Of a stretch of 64,000 nt of DNA, positions 21,916 to 33,957 are shown one piece after another (within the stretch, counting starts at the first letter, position 1; each line of letters begins with the position of its first letter). The stretch spans positions 477,335 to 541,334 of the forward strand of contig OX155954.1 of assembly GCA_944548615.1 (NCBI GenBank). Reading direction: 5' to 3'. The position numbers were made by a program, and so were the translations under genes. The notes under the pieces are model-generated. The model saw only the letters and a program-made list of their open reading frames with translations. It was not told where the DNA came from and did not search any database. Origin of the DNA: Micropterix aruncella (lineage: Eukaryota; Arthropoda; Insecta; Lepidoptera; Micropterigidae).

Positions 21916-22651
21916 TAATATTCAAGGGCGAATATATATTTGATAGTTTTTTGTATATATTCTTTATAGAATTGATTAGAGGGATGATTATGAAGAAAAT
22001 AATTATAAAAGCCACTTACATACATAGTACATAGTGGAGAAAGTGGTCCCTTGTTTGAATTAGGGATTGCTTTATATTTAAACGAGATTGGTTGGTTGTC
22101 TTTGACTTGCGAACAGAGATGTAGGTTTACAAGGCCTATTTAATCTAGAAACACTCATCCTTCAAACAACCGATCTCTAAACTAAGCAACCATCCTTCCT
22201 AAATAATAAAATCACTCGATTAGATCTTAATTCGAGCAAAAAAACAATGAAATACTTGTTTTTTGTCGGCTTATGCCGTCTTCTTAAAAACTAGATGACA
22301 GGTGACAGGTGAAAGAATTTAAAATTTCGAATTTTCTTTTTTATTTTCAAAAAGTAGTTATAAAGAAGCTGCGACCTACAGGTACGCGGGATTGTACCCC
22401 CTACAGGTACGCGCGACAAACTATTGACTAAAGCAATTATTAGTTTGATTTGATTGACCATTTGTGACTGCTAATCATTATTATTTTGTGATTGTGACTG
22501 ACCATTTGTGACTGCTAGTCATTATCATTTATTAGTTTGATTTGATTGAGCAATTGATTTGACCATTTGTGGCTGCTAAATTTGGCTTACTTGTCATATT
22601 TTCACCAATTTAAGTGTTGAATTTGGACTTTAGGTCCTAGATAAAAGCATA
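21916..22651. other. Unassigned DNA with short duplicated phrases
   Basis: 'gaccatttgtgactgctaat' and 'gaccatttgtgactgctagt' recur at about 22458 and 22500, and 'ctacaggtacgcg' recurs at 22377 and 22411. These are local duplications. No gene is seen. Confidence 0.25.
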
Positions 22652-23230
22652 TCCTACTAATATTATAAACGCGAAAGTTTGTAAGAATGTATGGATGTTT
22701 GTTACTCTTTCACGCAAAAAATACTAAATGGATTTTGATGAAACTTTACAATAATATAGCTTACACATCAGAATAACACATAGGCTATAATTTATAAAGA
22801 TATAGTGTGAATTATCTAAAATATAACAATAACTGTCGAGTAAGTAGGAAAAAATCTAAGAAATTGGTATTCGAAATTTAAATCCTAAGCGTCAACATAT
22901 ATTTTGAAAAGTTTCTCCTACTATCCTACTAAAATTATAAACGCGAAAGTTTGTAACAATGTATGGATGTTTGTTACTCTTTCACGCAAAAACTACTGAA
23001 TGGATTTTAATGAAACTTTACAATAATATAGCTTACACATCAGAATAATACATAGGAATAACACATAAAGATATAGTGTGAATTATCTAAAATATAACGA
23101 TAACTGTCAAGAAAGTAGGAAAAAAATTTAAGAAATTGATATTCGAAATTTAAATCCTAAGAGTCAACATATATTATGAAAATTTTCTCAACAATAAATA
23201 ATAATTAAATAATAAATTTAGAAAATAGAG
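22652..23230 (+). mobile_element. Two tandem 5' portions of a second Helitron subfamily
   Basis: Each starts A|TCCTACTAA(A/T)ATTATAAA, then 'cgcgaaagtttgtaa' and 'atgtatggatgtttgttact', at 22652 and again at 22924. The second repeats the first for about 270 bases with few changes. Both lack a CTAG 3' end here, and a LINE tail interrupts at about 23240. Sequence after 23590 resumes with 'gtaggaaaaaaatct' and Helitron-like blocks to 24199. Confidence 0.6.
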
Positions 23231-23239
23231 TGCAATTCG

Positions 23240-23590
23240 GTGGTTAAGTAACCCGAACATGTTGCCACAAGCCTAGGAAATGGAAATATTTTCCTGAAAG
23301 TGTGGAGCTCGCCAAGACGTGTGGCCGACGTAACGGGTATCGGGCTAAATACCTCCAATCATCATGATGAACAGTACAACCTTACCACGGCCCCCAGTCC
23401 CCAGCAGCCCCACTAGCCCGAGCCACGGCAGCGGTTACCGTAACGGCGGGGCAGTGGGTGCTAAGAATCTCTGGGTACGATCAGGCTGCCAAACCAAACT
23501 AACCGATCCGGATGGAGAGTGATTGGAGAGGCGTATGCCTAACGGTGGGCGAATGCGCGCTGATGAAGAAGAAGAAGAAGAAGAAGTAGG
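23240..23590 (+). mobile_element. LINE 3' end with a (GAA)n tail
   Basis: A GC-rich block ends in 'ggagagtgattggagaggcg', 'gggcgaatgcgcgctgatg' and then a (GAA) run at 23563-23586. The block is inserted into Helitron sequence. This layout fits a 5'-truncated LINE with a trinucleotide tail, perhaps RTE-like. No domain is clear, so the class is inference. Confidence 0.45.
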
Positions 23591-24199
23591 AAAAAAATCT
23601 GCCATCTGCGAGCTATTCTGGCGTGCGCCGCAAAAACCGTTGGAGTTACACGTATATAATATACAATGGAAATGTTTATCTTAAATAGTCCTACAAAAAA
23701 GCCAGCGACAGCATATATCTATATTTTATGTATAAGCCATTATCGCCAAAATAGTGAACCATAAATACAACAAAAAAATAAAAAATATTTCTAACGCACA
23801 TTTGGTAGTAATTAATTGATTATTATATTAAAATAAATACTTTTATCAAATCTGGTATCTAAAGTAGATAAATTTTGTCTTTTACAGTACATCATTTGGA
23901 CAAATTTGGACAAATATTTAAATAGTTATGACGATAACCAACCGAGTGCGCGATATTATGGTGATTTTTTAATATATTTTTTTATATTAAAAAAATAATT
24001 TAAATCGTTAGGTCATGTTTATTGGTCATATTATCAACAATTATGAATTCTTATCAAAATAAGTAAATTTATTGTCTCAAGTGTTTAAAACAAAAGACTT
24101 TTACCTTTTACTGAATAAAAATTTGTGGAGCAATAAATAAATAGTTAAAGAGATAATACGACATAGGTATAGAACCGCGAACGTGTCGTAATCTATACT
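23591..24199 (+). mobile_element. Helitron internal fragments
   Basis: It contains 'gccagcgacagcatatatct' and, at 23990-24150, 'ttaaatcgttaggtcatgtt' with 'ttggtcatattatcaacaat'. Both are internal blocks of the Helitron family seen at 3410 and 24200. No termini are intact. Confidence 0.55.
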
Positions 24200-24938
24200 T
24201 CTATACTAATATTATAAAGAGGTAAAGTTTGTGACGTTGTAGGAAGTAATCTTTGGATATACTGAACCGATTTTGAAAATTCTTTTACGAATAGAAAGCC
24301 ACGTTATTTGTGAGTGGCATATGGCTATATATTAATCCAAAAAATGAAAAGACTTTTTCGTGGTCGTTGGATTTACAAAGTAATTCGGAGAAAAACAGTC
24401 GAATGAAAACGTTTCTTAAGAACGCTACTTTAACGATGAGAGATATATGATTGAGTTCTAGAGAAAAATTGTAGAGCTTAGTAATGCCTACAAAAAAGTA
24501 AGGGAAATCATATGTCTAAATTTTGTATTTAAGTCACAAAAAGTAGTTTTTTATATTTTAAAAATAATTTAAATCGTTAGGTCATGTTTATTGGTCATAT
24601 TATCAACAATTATGAATTCATATCAAAATAAGTAAGTTTATCGTCTCGAGTGACAAAAGACTTTTCCCTTTTACTGCATATAATTTTCCTTTTACTGCAT
24701 AAATGGTTAAAGAGATAAGACACTCACAAATAAGACACTCACAAGAAGACACTCACAAATAACGGTAATATATTCAAATTGGCATGCAAATACATACATA
24801 CATATGCAGTAAAAATATAACCCTTCTTTTGGCAGTCAGGAAATAAATCATAGCACTCAGTACTAACCGAACAACACTCATAATTTCATCACAAGTAAAC
24901 ATTTTTACCGCCCAACGAAGTGGGCACAGGTCAGCTAG
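24200..24938 (+). mobile_element. Non-autonomous Helitron, copy 3
   Basis: It starts TCTATACTAATATTATAAA and ends with the 'gcccaacgaagtgggc' hairpin followed by CTAG and a T. It is preceded by T rather than A, probably because of the flanking Helitron debris. It is nearly collinear with copies 1 and 5. The 67-codon minus-strand frame inside it is not a gene. Confidence 0.85.
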
Positions 24939-25057
24939 TGTACTATATGTAAGAGAAAGTTGAGTTAACCGTAACAAAATGGCTCTCTAGAAAATCTATC
25001 GGAAAATGGCAAAGTCTATCGAAAGAGTTACGTAACTATTTTCCAGAAATTTCCGCA

Positions 25058-25348
25058 ATGGCACTGGGTCCCCTGGAACCCTTTCATGGACCCTTTTCAC
25101 CAACCACTTACCCATCACCAAACAAGAGTAATGAATATTATAGACTAAGGAGTTGGTTAGCAGAGCAATCGCTGGTTAACTTAAGGGCTCACCTAGACAG
25201 CGTTTATCGCGTTAGCAAAGCAGAATTTAAAAAACACTACCATTTTGCTCGACTTACCATTTTGACATACATCGTCATTGACTTCAAGTCAACAAGACTA
25301 AATTTTTGCACATTTGTCACATTGTTTTTCTTTCAGCAACGTGATTAA
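25058..25348 (+). CDS. Unrecognised 96-codon open reading frame
   Basis: ATG-initiated frame, proline-rich at the start (GPLEPFHGPFSPTTYPSP), then a charged helix-like part (YRLRSWLAEQSLVNLRAHLDSVYRVSKAEFKKHYHF), then a hydrophobic AT-rich end. The first 65 codons have better composition than the flanks and could be an old exon or element remnant. I recognise no family and see no splice or promoter support. Confidence 0.15.
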   Translation: MALGPLEPFHGPFSPTTYPSPNKSNEYYRLRSWLAEQSLVNLRAHLDSVYRVSKAEFKKHYHFARLTILTYIVIDFKSTRLNFCTFVTLFFFQQRD

Positions 25349-25574
25349 GAATACGGGCACATTTGTCTTATTAAACATCATAACATATAATTGAGTTAAA
25401 TAGCATAATATGTGTTTTTTTTATATTAGGTTATTATTGTATAATAACAATAAAGGATTTTAAAGTTAATAAATGACGAGGAAATATTATTTATTTATCA
25501 TTTTGAATGCAAGGGATACGCATGTTTGGGTTATTTTTCAAATGGGTAATCAGGAACACTTAATTGGGAACCAC

Positions 25575-26713
25575 TGCCCTATATAGACTCGCAGGATGCT
25601 ATTGGAATATTCTGCGACTTATCTAAGGCTTTTGACTGTGTAGATCATAATACGTTATTACTAAAACTAGATCACTACGGTATAAGGGGAAAATCTCTTA
25701 GCTTGCTTAAATCATATTTGACAGATAGAATCCAAAAAGTACAGATAAATGAGACAAAGTCACAAGGATCGCAAGTTAAAATGGGCGTACCACAGGGTTC
25801 TATACTGGGACCGTTTCTGTTTTTAGTATACCTAAATGACCTGCCCTTTATGGTACAGAGTCTAACTAAAATCACACTATTTGCGGATGACACCTCGTTA
25901 ATTTTCAAACTAAACAAACAAAATACAAATGTGGACGAAATAAATATTGCTCTTGCACAGATTCATGACTGGTTTGCTTCTAACAATCTGGTTTTAAATT
26001 CAAATAAAACTAAATGTATTCGTTTTTCGCTTTCTAACAGCAGAAATAACTTTAATGTTACTCTAAATAATGAAAAATTAGACTTCATAGAACAGACCGT
26101 ATTCTTGGGAATCACGTTGGATTCTAAACTAAAATGGGATTCACACATTACCAAACTGTCAACAAGGCTTAGTTCAGCCGCATATGCTGTTATGAAAATC
26201 CGTCAAATTACCGATGTTGATACTGCGAGGCTAGTATATTTCTCTTATTTCCACAGTATTATGTCTTACGGCATCTTACTGTGGGGACAAGCTGCAAGTA
26301 TGCCCTCAATCTTTATTCTACAAAAACGGGCGGTTAGAGCCATATACAACTTGCGCAGACGTGATTCCCTAAGAGAATTATTCAAAGAAATTAACATTCT
26401 TACTGTACCTAGTCAATACATATTTGAAAACATTATGCATGCACGAAAAAATATATCTCATTATTCAAAAAACTGTGACAATCACAAATACAATACTAGA
26501 AATAAAAATAAATATATAGTGACAAAATTTAGACTAAGTAAGATAAGCAATTGTTTCATGGGAAACTGTATACGGTTCTATAATAAAATTCCAGAGGACA
26601 TACAGGGTCTATCAGACACTCAGTTTAGAAGTAAAATTAAAAATATTCTATATAAGAAGGCTTACTACAAAGTAGTAGATTTTATTAATGATATTGATTT
26701 TTTTTTGGAATGA
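25575..26713 (+). pseudogene. CR1/Jockey-group reverse transcriptase, 5'-truncated but otherwise open
   Basis: The frame has no stop from about 25550 to 26713. Homology starts near DAIGIFCDLSKAFDCVDHN (motif A, catalytic D), then KMGVPQGSILGPFLFLVYLNDLP (motif B), ITLFADDTSLIF (catalytic FADD), VFLGITLDSKLKWDSHI (thumb) and a C-terminal domain with SYGILLWG, LQKRAVRAIYN and YNTRNK. No ATG precedes the conserved part. It lacks the N-terminal fingers and endonuclease, so it cannot act alone. The absence of internal stops suggests a fairly recent insertion. It is the best-preserved member of its family here. Its closest relative is the broken copy at 31720-34165. Confidence 0.85.
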
Positions 26714-27010
26714 TTATAAAATCGAATATTCTTTTCTTATTTTATTGAAAATTGTTAACTGTGTAGGTATATTGTCTTTTTATTTTTATTTTTGACTATT
26801 GTTGTTAATTATGACTATTTTAAATTTTATGACTATTTTAAATTCTAACTGTACCTATACTTTAAATTGCTTTTAAATATTTCTGTTGTTAAATATTTTA
26901 TATCATTATCTATAATATAAACCGTACATTGTATCTCATTTTTGACGTCACAAAGCAATTTTATACAAATTCTATTGTGAATAAAAAACATTTTGATTTT
27001 GATTTGATTT
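25575..27010 (+). mobile_element. LINE family J2, copy a (5'-truncated, with 3' UTR and TTTGAT tail)
   Basis: The reverse transcriptase frame runs to 26713. The 3' UTR ends in AATAAA-like 'gtgaataaaaaac' and a (TTTTGAT)n-type tail at 26989-27010. The same tail ends the related copy at 34140-34165. The first 300 or more residues, the endonuclease and ORF1 are missing. Confidence 0.85.
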
Positions 27011-27012
27011 AG

Positions 27013-27435
27013 TCAACTAGGGTTGTCGACTACAGCGGGCGAGCCCGTCCCCTCAGGAAGTTTTAACGATTAGTCGTTCTATCTCCCTGGAGTGAGCGCA
27101 GAAGACTTGGACAAAACAGTCCACCGTCTAGCTCCGCCACAAACCCGTAAGAGGCTAAAGCCTTAACCGCGAGATAGCCAGGAGTGTTACCCGGCGGGCC
27201 TACACTCACGCCCTTACTCCCAATTGTGACCAGATTACTCCAGTCTCTCGATTGGTTACGAGTTCGAGGTCGCTTGCGCGGTCCTCTCCCTTACGAAGCG
27301 GTGAAACGGTGTATACCGAATCTATCGCGGACCACGGCATCCTTTGCCCGGCTCTTCACCCAGGATCGGATGGCCGTTTTTCATTTCAAGAGGTCTTCGT
27401 GGCCAACCCAGCATGGGCCCATTAACTCCCCTATA
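27013..27435 (+). repeat. Dispersed repeat family 1, copy C
   Basis: It starts 'tcaactagggttgtcgacta' and runs through 'aacgattagtcgttctatct', 'gcgcagaagacttggac', 'cgcccttactcccaattgtg' and 'gagttcgaggtcgcttgcgc' to 'tcgtggccaaccca' and 'gggcccattaactccc'. The middle section present at 34580-34800 is deleted. It contains an 84-codon frame (27184-27438) shared in sequence with the copies at 51734 and 59536. Confidence 0.8.
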
Positions 27436-27835
27436 TAGTCAATGATGAAACTCTAAACAAGCTAAGAAATCACTATATGCCCTAACACCTACATATTTGC
27501 ACCTTTTCCTGTATCAATTTAAACCGCCGCTTTAAGCAGCTACTCATATAATAATATTTTTACTGGTCAGATAAGCATCGGACAAGGCATCTCGAGTCCT
27601 CTTTCCAACAACCTCTAGCTGTGCAGTCTCTCGTTATGACAGCAGCACACGTTTCACCGCCATCAGCCGCCAAGATAATGTTTTATTCTTCAACGTCTTG
27701 ATAATAAAGAGCATCATCATCAAATCTGACATTTAGTATACCAATAGCGTTGCCAAGCTTACGATTAATAAAAGAAAATGACTTTGTAATAACTGCAGAG
27801 GATTATTAAATTATATACTTACCCTATAACATTAA
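27436..27835. other. Unassigned intergenic DNA
   Basis: No gene, RNA or repeat partner is recognised. Confidence 0.2.
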
Positions 27836-27840
27836 TTATA

Positions 27841-28425
27841 TGGTGTATTAGACTGCTCAATACCGTACTACGTCTTGGCAGCTAGGATTTTACTGTAAAA
27901 AGCAATATGTATATGGCATTCATAGTCCCAAACATTAATTAATCTTCTCTTATGTTCGGTAGCCCAATAGATGGCGTTCTAAACATGCCTATGTAGTATC
28001 CTAAAATAGAACAGTAATATAGTAACAAACGAATTTTTTTTTATCACACCTCTTATTATTTTAATATTATTTACATAAAGATATCAATTTTAATTTGAGA
28101 TACAGATTTTTTAAAGTAATAATTACGCGTTTTAATGTTCAAATAGACTGATAGATGGCATTTTAATATCTCCGTATTACTTCTGTTACATAATCAGCTT
28201 ATATAAAAATGCGATAGATAGCAATAATCACTGAAATTTAACATTTTTATCACTGGTTAAATAAATATAATCAATTTGTCCTTTATAATAACCAATTAAT
28301 TATCTATGTTACTATAGATGGTTAAATAAATTATTATTACTTTCGCCGGATAATGCTATCAGCGCGTACGGTTGCCGAAACGTAGTATGACATTGATCAA
28401 TCTAATACCGTACAAAATCAATGCT
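27841..28425 (+). repeat. Dispersed repeat family 2, copy 2
   Basis: It is collinear with 290-1310 but lacks the roughly 500-base internal segment. The shared end block is 'cgccggataatgctatcagc' followed by 'caatctaataccgtacaaaa'. No coding capacity. Confidence 0.6.
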
Positions 28426-28734
28426 ACTTATTTGTTTTTTTTTCGATGACAGTCGACATTCGTGCAAGCGCAGTCAATACTATCGACAGACGGCTTCTTG
28501 AGGCTGCGAATTGGTACGTGTAAGAGCTCGTTCACACAGTGGTCTGTTTTATCAGATAAGTTTGTTTTCGTTCATGGCGTATGTAATTGTATGAGCGAGT
28601 CCACACACGACAGTATTCTGGATCTGGCAAGAAATACCGATCCGACTAAATATTCCATTCGTTTCGTCGTCAAAAACTGAATACAGGAACAGTTCGTTAT
28701 TTTTGCTGTATAGATACTGTATTCTGTATTATCC

Positions 28735-29137
28735 AAGTCGGAGAGGCTAGCCTATATCGCCGGCCCAGCGGTTTACAACAAACTCAGCGAGCACATTAGG
28801 CAGGCGCAATCTCTTGACGTGTTTAAGAGACGCCTTAAGACATACCTTACAGATAAGGCGTTTTACTCTTTGGAGGAATATTACTCGAGTGAAGTCTAAA
28901 ATGCTTTGGTGGCTAAAGTATTTAATGATCTCCTTGCATTTTGTCTTGTTTTTCTTCTTTTTATATTATTCTTGTGTTTTTTTCTTCGTTATGTTTGTTT
29001 ATTTTATCTTTTCTTTACGATAAAAAAAAATAATATTTGTTAGCTAATATGTATGAATGTTTGCTAATCTGTATCTGACTTGTTTACCAGTATACTAATA
29101 AAATGAATATGAATAATATGAATATGAATATGGCGGT
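28735..29137 (+). mobile_element. LINE 3' end: last reverse transcriptase codons, UTR and (GAATAT)n tail
   Basis: A frame ending at 28899 reads AYIAGPAVYNKLSEHIRQAQSLDVFKRRLKTYLTDKAFYSLEEYYS. This is the standard C-terminus of CR1/Jockey-group polymerases (Y-N-x-L, then FKxxLKxYL). A UTR follows and ends in repeated 'atgaatatgaat' units at 29100-29135, a LINE-type simple tail. 5'-truncated and non-functional. Confidence 0.65.
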
Positions 29138-29880
29138 TAGTTGTATATTTTTGCATCTAGAATGTCGGTGGTATACTGATCGGTAGAGAACGAAACCGAC
29201 AGAATATGCTGTGTTTGAACATCACATCCAGTAGCGACGGATCCTTTAAAAACGGTCCTGTCTGTGTGAACAGCTCTAAGCAAACACTTCCATACTGGAG
29301 CAGTTTTGTATGGGAGTTTCTGGCCCCTGATGGAATCGAAGCTTGCAACGCTGACTTGACAGCTACACTTCGTTTCTCTATTTTGTTTTTTTTTGCCGCC
29401 ACTAACAAGAATAAGAAATCGACCATCTTAGTTTTTATCACGTATTCATGTTCCGTCATGTTGGGCTTTGATTGCTGTCATTATTTTAACCGCTCGGTTA
29501 AGGTTGTAAAATTTTAGATACACCTGTTCCATTATCACTTAATGATATGCTATAACGGTCGGTGCTTTGTTGGAGTGTAGATTCGTTAGTGGAAATATAA
29601 GAATGTCTGATCTTGAAGAATTATTATCACCAAAATCATATGAATTATGTATCTTAATGATGTTTTTAATCTGAATAATATTATTAGGGAAACCTAAAAA
29701 TTGTCTCCCTGAACTACATACCTGAAATGTATTACTGTACCATGAATTAGTATAACTTTCCCGACCCACCAATGAACGTAAAGGGAAAGTATTATGAACG
29801 TACACATTTTTCGTAGAAGCTTTTACTTACCTTGCAATATTTGTCAGTTTGATTATGCCATGGGTTACAACTTACAAGCT
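29138..29880. other. Unassigned DNA
   Basis: Opposed frames of about 100 codons at 29157-29517 share the same DNA and neither has a known domain. No repeat partner is seen. Confidence 0.2.
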
Positions 29881-29884
29881 GAAT

Positions 29885-30175
29885 TTGAACTGTCTCTCAT
29901 CCAATGAAGTTGAAATTTTACATGTTGGTTTAGTTCCGATGACAATGCACTTTTGTGGTAAGCATGACCTGATTCTATACCCAGGATTAGCTCCCGACGT
30001 AGGTACTCTTCCACGGTCAACAGCACAGACACGAAATTTTGTATACATATTCAATTATGACAGCAGGTTCTAAATTCCACCACGATATGGCTACTGCACC
30101 CAGGGTTGCCTCCCGAAGATGGGACTCCTCAACGCTCAACAGAACATACAAAAAAAATATATACGCATTCAAGTA
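29885..30175 (-). repeat. Minisatellite-bearing element, copy 2 (about 1.5 units)
   Basis: Read on the minus strand it shows 'gtcatcggaactaaaccaa', the same closing block as at 16498 and 58287, together with the 'gtatacaaaatttcgtgtct' and 'gttgaccgtgg' unit phrases. Only about one and a half units remain. Confidence 0.65.
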
Positions 30176-30224
30176 TGGTAGTCCTTCTTCTTCTTTTCAG
30201 AGCATTTTAATAAAAGATCGTTTT

Positions 30225-30470
30225 TAAAAATGCTTTTACTCTTATTCTTTTTCGAGATGAAGACGGAAATGTCAATTTTGAGCCCCCCTGAGACGGCTAA
30301 GACCATTTAATTTTGCAGATGGAGGTCTGTGTGTGTGTATATCTGTATGTCTCTACTGTATGTATTTATCCACGATAGTGCCCGAATGCTTAATCCGATT
30401 AAGCTGTAATTTCGCATGGCTGCATCATTTGGTCATGGCAAGAGTTTGAAAATTTCCTTTTATTGATATT
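30225..30470 (+). repeat. Dispersed repeat family 4, copy 1
   Basis: 'ttcgagatgaagacgga', 'cttaatccgattaagctg', 'gcatggctgcatcatttggt' and 'catggcaagagtt' recur at 49468-49620 (plus) and 39240-39500 (minus). No coding capacity. Class unknown. Confidence 0.55.
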
Positions 30471-31715
30471 AAATCAATAGATTATTGGTATTTTCATTTC
30501 TAAACATGTCTAGTTGATTTCTTCCTTCTTTTCAATGCACCCTGTGATGACATTGTAAATTTAATTTATCAACTGTGATTACCTCATTATGTTTTGATTT
30601 TTTGTTATTTATTTTAGTATTATGTTTTAGTGCAGTAGTTATGATACTATGAATATATTCTATGAACGTATTCTATAAATATATTCTATGAATATATTAA
30701 TATATATTCTATAAATATATGAATATATATACTATGAATATAGTCTATGACTATAGTCATGTATAATGAAATAATGTCATGAAATAATGTCATTAATTAA
30801 TAAGAAATTACAAAATTAGCGAATAAGTAAATTTGTGAATATGTTACAATAACAGATAATTGTGAGAGATATAATGTTACGCATTATCACCATAAATGTA
30901 CCACCACAATTTCGGACAATAAATATATTTCTATTTCTATTTATATTTCTATATATACGTACTTTATAAATTAAGTGAAAATATATTTCATAAGGAAAAC
31001 AATATTGTACCTATACCTTATAGGTAAACTGAACGTATAGCACTTAACGTAGTGCCCATCGATTTTCAACTGTCGACTTACAATTCTCAATTACAAATTT
31101 ATTTTATTCATTTTATTTTAGATGTCTATTTTGATTATTTACTTTTAGTGATTATTCAGAGTTGGCCTCTGCGACTTAGTTGCTCTAGAGACTCTAGTCT
31201 GTCCTACAACTGTACGAAAGGTTAATATACTTAACTCTATTGTTTACTGTGTTTTGATGTTCCTCATAACCAGTTTGTTTGCATATAAGCGACTGGATGA
31301 CCGTCACGCCAAGGCGTGGCGTATTGTGGCCAACCGCGTGACATATCCAGTGACAGAACAAAATCGCATTCATCTATAAGCGATGTCAATGTGGTGATCA
31401 TGCTTATAATCTATCAATCTTCATAAAACAGACATGTTACATAAACCAGAATATTACAGGCGTGAGTTGCTTGACGCCTTAAATAAAAAGCGTATAGATA
31501 GAGTTTCAGCTAGATGACGGACAATTCATTATTGTGCAAAAGTGATTTTCTTCGCTTTATACCTCATATATGCCCGTTAACTACTTTGCTAGATGACTAA
31601 GACACACATAGCACGGGTAAGAACCACTCCACAATCGCATCAAATCCCAAAAGGCATTATTGAGCCGCACTCAACCGCTCCAAGGCAGTCAATCTTCGAA
31701 CTAAATGGAAATAAT
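30471..31715. other. AT-rich DNA with simple repeats and a possible LINE tail
   Basis: At 30645-30760 'tatgaatatattctatgaa'-type units form an imperfect tandem repeat. At 30900-30955 'cggacaataaata' followed by (TTTCTA)n looks like a LINE tail. 'tcacgccaaggcgtggcg' at 31294-31311 is a short GC-rich hairpin. Nothing else is recognised. Confidence 0.3.
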
Positions 31716-32257
31716 CTTCGAACTAATGTAGAAATAAATGGAACTAGACTGGAGCCTGTTGCTTCAACTGTGTTTGTAGGGATAACAATTGACTCCAAAT
31801 TACAATGGGGCCCACAAATTGAGAAAATGTCAGGAAAACTTAACTCTGCGGCATACGCAGATAAAACAATAAGGCGGCTGACTGATGTAGATACAGCAAG
31901 AATAGTATACTTTAGTTATAGCATTATGTCCTATGGGATTCTTCTCTGGGGAAGCTGTGCGGACATCAATAACATCTTTATATAACAGAAACGTGCTGTA
32001 AGAGCTACATATAAACTTGGTCCTCGGGTTTCACTTAGAGAAAAATTCAAAGAGATAAATATTCTTACTGTTGCATCACAATATATATGCGAAAATCTGT
32101 TGTATGTCCACAAGAATATTGACAAGTTTAAAAAAAAAGCGACACTCATAATGTTAATACTAGACATAAGCATAACCTTGTTGTACTTGCTACTCGTCTC
32201 CACAAAATACGCAATTCTTTTTTGGGACAATGTATACGCTTCTATTACAAACTTCCT

Positions 32258-33957
32258 CATAGTAAAGTAAAGTAAAGTAAAAGGTATTTATTTCCAATAC
32301 AACCATACAATTGTGTAGGAATGACAGTAATTAATCTTAAATTAGTTACTCAATTTAGACAAGAGATGATATACAATATATAGTTTTAAACTTACCAATT
32401 TACGAAAACATAGACTATATGATAACAGTTTACAACAAAACAATTAACGGTAAATAATATGTATTAGATTAAATGGGTAGATACGATGCTATGTATTTTC
32501 AAAATATTTTAAGAAGTCGTTATGGGCATACATGTTGATTTTAAGCAGATAGACTCGGATGGATCTCTTGAAAATATCGATGTTTTTAATTTCTTTTAAT
32601 CTTTCGGGCAATTTATTTAAAAGTTTGAGGCCTAAGTATCGACTAGTCGCCTGGAACTTGGCAGTACGTGCTACGAACGGTTGGAGATACAGGGTTTTAT
32701 TCCTGGTGTCATGCCGATGTACTTCCTCGTGGGATATGGCCGAGCTCTTATTGCAATAGAATTCGCAAAGAGCTTCTTGAGCAAAAATCGCATATACGGT
32801 CAATATCCCTAGTTTTTGGAAGTGTTCACGACATGACTGCCGTGGACCAATACCTACTATCGCACGTATGGCTCTTTTCTGGAGAGTGAATACACTGTTG
32901 ATGTGTGCTGCATTACCCCATAAAAGAATACCATAGCGCAGGTGTGACTCAACTAGCGCGTAATAGGCCGATATTACTTCAGTTCTCTCCAAACAATTTC
33001 TGATGCGTAATAGAGCATAGCAGGCTGACGAAAGTTTTGACTTAACATGCTCTATATGTAGATTCCATGACATCTTTGCATCCAGATGTAGTCCGAGGAA
33101 TTTAACTGATTCCGCAAGTTCAACCGGGTAGTTAACTTTTATAGATGATGTCTTGCTATTAAAATTTAAAATGACAGTTTTAGACATATTTAGAGACATC
33201 TTGTTCGCATTTTAAACCAATCATCAAGTTCACCAAGAGATGTATTGAGATTGGCAGTGAGCGTATTTATGTTGTCAGCTTCAACTACAGCGCTAGTATC
33301 GTCTGCAAATTGGGTGACTTCACATTTAGATAGATTTGGACTCAGGTCATTTATGTAAATAATGAAAAGCAACGGTCCAAGAATTGAGCCTTGGGGTACT
33401 CCAATATTGACAGTAAGTATTTCGGAAGTTGCTACGGACTCGATTAGATCTCTGCCAATATTGGCTATTTCTACTTTTTGCATTCTGTTTTGCAGATAAG
33501 TCTTGAATAGGTTATTTGCCGTACCTCGGATGCCATAATAGTCTAATTTTACGCAATCAAAGGCTCGACTGAGGTCACAAAAAATGGCAGCCGAATACCT
33601 TTTCATATTTAGACATGTATGTATTTGATTGCAACACTTCAACATTGCCTGTTGGGTCGATTTCTTTTTCATAAAACCAAATTGTGTGTTGCTCAAAATA
33701 TTATTTTTCTTCAAAAACTCACGTATCCTGACTTCTATTATTTTTTCTAGAACCTTAGAGAATACGGTCAATAAAGATATGGGTCGATAGTTTTCGATAT
33801 TATGTATATCACCTTTTTTAAAGACCGGTACTATTTTTGCCATTTTATAGCATTCAGGAAAGACACCATTACTTAACGACATATTAAATAATATACTGAG
33901 GGGTTTAGATAAAATATCACTGGATTTCTTTAGTATATCAACTGGAAAATTGTCTAT
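32258..33957 (-). mobile_element. LINE family J4, copy a, nested inside family J2
   Basis: This minus-strand insertion is bounded by the interrupted J2 frame. Its 3' end, at low coordinates, is a (TTTAC)n tail at 32258-32280 preceded by a UTR (cattcctacacaattgtatg on the minus strand) that recurs at 47010-47090. Its 5' end is truncated in the polymerase domain at the GIDNFPVDILKK motif. A short 'cat' flank on each side may be the target duplication. Confidence 0.85.
32489..33957 (-). pseudogene. CR1/Jockey-group reverse transcriptase with one frameshift
   Basis: Minus-strand frame one (to 33190) reads GIDNFPVDILKK, KIVPVFKKGDIHNIENYRPISLL, NTQFGFMKKKSTQQA, IFCDLSRAFDCV (motif A), VPQGSILGPLLFIIYINDL (motif B) and QFADDTSAVV (catalytic FADD). 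It then ends near LDDWFK with a one-base frameshift near 33207. Frame two (32489-33199) continues KMSLNMSKTVILNF, FLGLHLDAKMSW, YGILLWG, LQKRAIRAI, HDTRNK and the natural end. All core motifs from fingers to C-terminus are present. Only the frameshift and the missing 5' part disable it, so the insertion is younger than its host copy. Confidence 0.88.
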
